The notes beneath the pieces were generated by a model. That model saw only the letters and a list, made by a program, of their open reading frames with translations. It ran no database searches and had not been told where the DNA came from. Positions 60,865-64,000 of a stretch of 64,000 nt of DNA are shown piece by piece; the first letter of the stretch is position 1, and each line of letters starts with the position of its first letter. The translations under genes and the position numbers were made by a program. This DNA comes from Botryotinia globosa (Eukaryota; Ascomycota; Leotiomycetes; Helotiales; Sclerotiniaceae), in the NCBI GenBank assembly GCA_014898425.1, contig RCSZ01000013.1:1915501-1979500 (forward strand), given 5' to 3'.

Positions 60865-62648
60865 ATGATGTTCAAGATGTACATTCTTGCGTTCCTATTT
60901 GGTCTTTTTCACCAAACTCTCGCCTTCAATGAATTAAGTGTAGATGAATTGGCAGCTCATTTTAGTGAGATTCTCTCACCTGGGTCTCAAGTGTGGCTTC
61001 CCAGTAGTGCTAATTACACTTCTGCAATAACTCAAAGATGGACAATCTATCCACCAGCCGAGCCTACATATATTCTTGCCCTGAAGCCAGCACTGCCTTC
61101 TGATATTCAAATTATTGTGAGTTATATTCTTTGTGCCTAGAAGTGTCTAAGTCTCTATTACTCGTGCTGGCCGTCAATATCAACGTGTGTTCCGTAAAAT
61201 GTCAAACTCTTCGAGTTTACGCACCGAAACTGACGCTTTATTAATTGATGATGACGTTTCCAGATTCAATTCGCATCAACCCACAATATCCCTTTTATGG
61301 CAACAGGAGGAGGACATGGATACTCGACAACATTACACAGTTGTAAGAATGGAATCGACATCGATTTAGGTTTCTTCCACGATATCAAAATCGACAAAGA
61401 AGCAAGTACGATCACAATTGGAGGATCCATCAAGTTTGGGGAACTCCTACAGCCATTATTCGATGTTGGAAAAGAGATTCGTAAGATAATTAGACCTTGA
61501 TTACTAGCAAATTCTAACATTCTCAAGAAACAGGATTAGCAGAATGCGTCGGTGTTGTTGGAGCAACATTGGGCGCAGGGCTCGGACCATATACTGGCAT
61601 CCACGGTCTAGTAATCGATGCTCTGCTGGAGGTAAAGTATGTCACCGGGACCGGCGAGTTGATCACAGCATCTAACACAGAGAATCCTGAACTCTTCTGG
61701 GGAGCTAGAGGAGCTGGTCATCAATTCGGTGTTATCTATGAAGCCACATATAGAATACATGATGCCACTAATAATGGGGAGCTGATAGTAGCGACCATGC
61801 GATTTCATTCGAGCGACAATGAATCTTTGTGGGAAATAATGAAGGATATTGGAAATGACCAACCCAGAGAAATGTCATTGGCCGTTCAAGTAAATTGGAA
61901 TGATGATTTCGGTGGTGTAAGTCATTTGCAGGCTAGGATTCTCTCAAAAGCTAACATCGCCCCTGCAAAACAGCTCAACATCGTAGTAAACGCAAAATGG
62001 GTCGGACCGATGGAAGAAGCCCTCATCGCATTTGCCCCGTTTTTATCTATCGACCCCATTCAAAAAAGCATAACCCAAGTCCCTTGGACCTCCATTTACG
62101 GCTCATCTGTTCTTGGAGGCGGAAGTTCTAGCTGTGATCGCGGCGCAAAGAGTAGTAATTGGGCCGTAAATCTGTACACCATCTTTATTCCAGCATTCAC
62201 CAACACGCTCCAACAATTGGCAGACTTTTACTCCAATTTTCCTTCATCAAGAACGAGCGTTTGGTCAATTGAGAAGTTCGCTAATTCAGTAACTCTTTCG
62301 ACACAAGACGATGAAACGGCATATCCTTGGAGGAATACTACAATCTATACATTTGTCGCTTTGCAAGTAAATGACGATTCTCAAGATGATGCTATAAATG
62401 CTTTTGGTGCTTCTTTCCAAGCGGAGATGGCTAAGTCTAGTGGATATGGTGATTTGAGGGTCTACATCAATTATGGACGGGATGAAGGAGAGGAAGTGTG
62501 GTACAGTGAAGGAAAATTGCCGAGACTGAAGGCTCTGAAAAGGAAGTATGATCCAATGGAGTTATTCAGTCACTACAATCCTGTGAAGATTTCTGAACAG
62601 CCTGAAAATAGTGTCGAACATGGACACTTGGGAAGGGGGCTAAAATAA
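60865..62648 (+). CDS. Secreted berberine-bridge-type FAD oxidoreductase (cluster)
   Basis: Three exons, 60,865-61,116, 61,264-61,480 and 61,528-62,648, give 529 aa. The introns are 147 nt (GTGAGT, CTGAC branch, CCAG) and 47 nt (GTAAGA, CTAAC branch, CAAG). The N-terminus is a signal peptide (MMFKMYILAFLFGLFHQTLA). The splices give 'SDIQII|IQFASTHNIPFMATGGGHG' and 'GKEI|QTGLAECVGVVGATLG', exactly the FAD-PCMH (FAD_binding_4) fold. His102 (GGGHG) and Cys163 (ECVG), 61 residues apart, match the bicovalent 8-alpha-histidyl/6-S-cysteinyl FAD attachment of BBE/glucooligosaccharide-oxidase-type enzymes. The C-terminal BBE motif 'YYxxNxxRL' is represented by 'FSHYNPVKI'. Such enzymes catalyse two-electron oxidations or oxidative ring closures and are common in fungal polyketide clusters (for example SorD). 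It lies 712 nt after the PKS on the same strand. Confidence 0.9.
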
Positions 62649-62954
62649 GTCTTGTGTATTGGACAGACGTATTTTGAGTCATTTAAAGACAGCTCAACTT
62701 TATCAACTAGAGTTCTAAACCTCACAAGATTAATCCAATCTTGTTAATACTTTACCTCTTTCCTCCTTCTCCTCCTTATACTAGTAACTGTTTAATACAT
62801 AGCACGTGATACTTATTCAAAATCTCAACGTCATTATTTCAATTTAGCTCCCTCTCGGCAATACATAAATATTTTCCACCCACACTTCACAAGATCCCTT
62901 CTCTCTTCATCTACCCTCCGTTTGCAATCAACACCCTCATAGACATCCTCGAAG
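62649..62954. promoter_or_regulatory. Intergenic/promoter of the 122-aa gene
   Basis: Contains CACGTG at ~62,803 and a TACATAAATA TATA-like sequence at ~62,862. A pyrimidine-rich leader follows up to the ATG at 62,955. Confidence 0.4.
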
Positions 62955-63323
62955 ATGTCCGAACTCCTCTATTTCGTGCTCGGTATCGCCCTCGGATTCT
63001 ACCTTCTTATTTTGAGATTCTATTCGGGATTTCCCGCGCTCGTTCGCTACGTCATCGCTTCACAACTTCTCGCTGTTCCCTCGCCATCTCGTAACGAACA
63101 ATTACTAAATCTATTTTTCTTCGACGTTCTAAATCCCGCCATAGCTACCGACGAGTTAATCGACCATGTCCAAAACAAACTAGAGGAGAGAGATGCTAGA
63201 CTGACCACAAGATGTTTCACGTCAAAGGGATCTTGCCTTAATTGGGATAGAGAATATCTCAAGGGGAGAATCACTGTACCTTTGGCTGATCTGGAATTGG
63301 AATTGAATGATATGCCTGAATAA
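62955..63323 (+). CDS. Small membrane-anchored protein of unknown function
   Basis: A single-exon ORF of 122 aa with good ATG context (GAAG-ATG-TCC). Residues ~4-25 are a hydrophobic segment (LLYFVLGIALGFYLLIL), a likely N-terminal membrane anchor or uncleaved signal. The remainder is soluble and ends acidic (LELELNDMPE). It has two Cys close together (RCFTSKGSC). No family was recognised. It is 306 nt from the flavoenzyme gene, same strand, so it may belong to the cluster or be its first neighbour. Confidence 0.65.
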   Translation: MSELLYFVLGIALGFYLLILRFYSGFPALVRYVIASQLLAVPSPSRNEQLLNLFFFDVLNPAIATDELIDHVQNKLEERDARLTTRCFTSKGSCLNWDREYLKGRITVPLADLELELNDMPE

Positions 63324-64000
63324 TATCAGGAACATTTCTATGTATTCGTCGAAACCTTCTACAAACGACTGGGGATAAAAAAACAGGGTGGAGAGTTTGC
63401 GACTAAAGAATCTTATAAGAAATCGGGCTCTTTAAGATTTATTTGAACGAGGGAGGAACGCCGACTTCGTTTGGAAGATGACGGAGAGAAATTTTGCGAT
63501 GGAACCTGTGATATGACCTACAAAATGGAAAAGGGATTATCAAATTGTCGAACTATTGTGAGAAGACATCCCCCGACACTGTCGCCAGAGCAGAAAGATA
63601 GTTAGACCAAATAAATCTCCTATGGCTGCACGAATCATTGAGAAATCTGCCATAGTTTCAAACTTTATGATTAAATACCCCTTTCGATAATGAAACATTC
63701 AATGGAGACAGACGTAACAGTTTAGGGAGAGAATATTTTGACGTAATCTTACCTTGACCCTTGACATATCTCGCCGTTCCCTCCCAAAATCTGAGTCTTT
63801 TCCAATTTCCACTTGATTCTTTTCATACTCTACCAGTCAACTTATGTCTCATATGAGGAAGTCAAAGCCAAATTAAACCCTTTTTTTTTGAAATTACGCC
63901 AATGGCCTGCGCTGAAAAGCTCTCGCTTGTGGAGGACAAACTCAAACTAGTTATCTGTTATACAGCGCTGAATCACTATCAATTTGACTCTTCACCCCAT
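63324..64000. other. Intergenic, window end
   Basis: No gene seen. Further cluster genes, if any, lie beyond the window. Confidence 0.5.

Overview
The window is nuclear DNA of a filamentous ascomycete. The genes have short introns (about 47-190 nt) with GTAAGT/GTATGT-type donors and CTAAC/CTGAC branch sites. It contains a long AT-rich block of repeat-induced-mutation (RIP)-decayed Ty3/gypsy retrotransposons, and a fungal polyketide gene cluster. The AT-rich/gene-bearing bipartite layout, a 2EXR-family gene remnant and the general sequence style suggest a leotiomycete of the Botrytis/Sclerotinia type. That placement is inference, not something I could test.

Layout. 1-10,090 is an AT-rich block with no intact gene. 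It holds two recognisable plus-strand gypsy pol relics (about 740-3,240 and 7,095-9,450), riddled with stops where Trp, Gln and Arg codons are expected, plus four copies of a 25-nt near-palindrome. 10,090-26,128 is gene-poor: one large two-exon gene for a disordered, SAP-like protein (12,373-16,403), a pogo/Fot1-like miniature element (22,991-23,384), an AT-rich patch and a TACC microsatellite. 26,129-28,384 encodes a PH-domain protein in three exons. 28.4-39 kb is again gene-poor, with one GC-rich single-exon ORF (35,051-35,695), minisatellites, an A26 tract and a degenerate ~58-nt tandem array (37.8-38.35 kb). 39,282-40,487 (minus) is a secreted cysteine-containing protein. 42-45.2 kb holds broken or doubtful genes, including a 2EXR pseudogene.

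45.7-63.3 kb is a biosynthetic gene cluster that I could resolve to exon level: a cytochrome P450 (minus, 4 exons, 508 aa), an ACMSD-like amidohydrolase/decarboxylase (3 exons, 350 aa), a non-reducing polyketide synthase with SAT-KS-AT-PT-ACP-ACP-CMeT-TE architecture (5 exons, 2,575 aa), a secreted berberine-bridge-type FAD oxidoreductase with the residues for bicovalent flavin (3 exons, 529 aa), and a small membrane-anchored protein (122 aa). A coherent reading is that the PKS makes and releases a C-methylated aromatic (orsellinate-like) acid, the amidohydrolase removes the carboxyl group, and the P450 and flavoenzyme oxidise the product. The P450 lacks the usual acid/threonine pair of the I-helix, which makes the chemistry unusual. 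The cluster may continue past 64,000.
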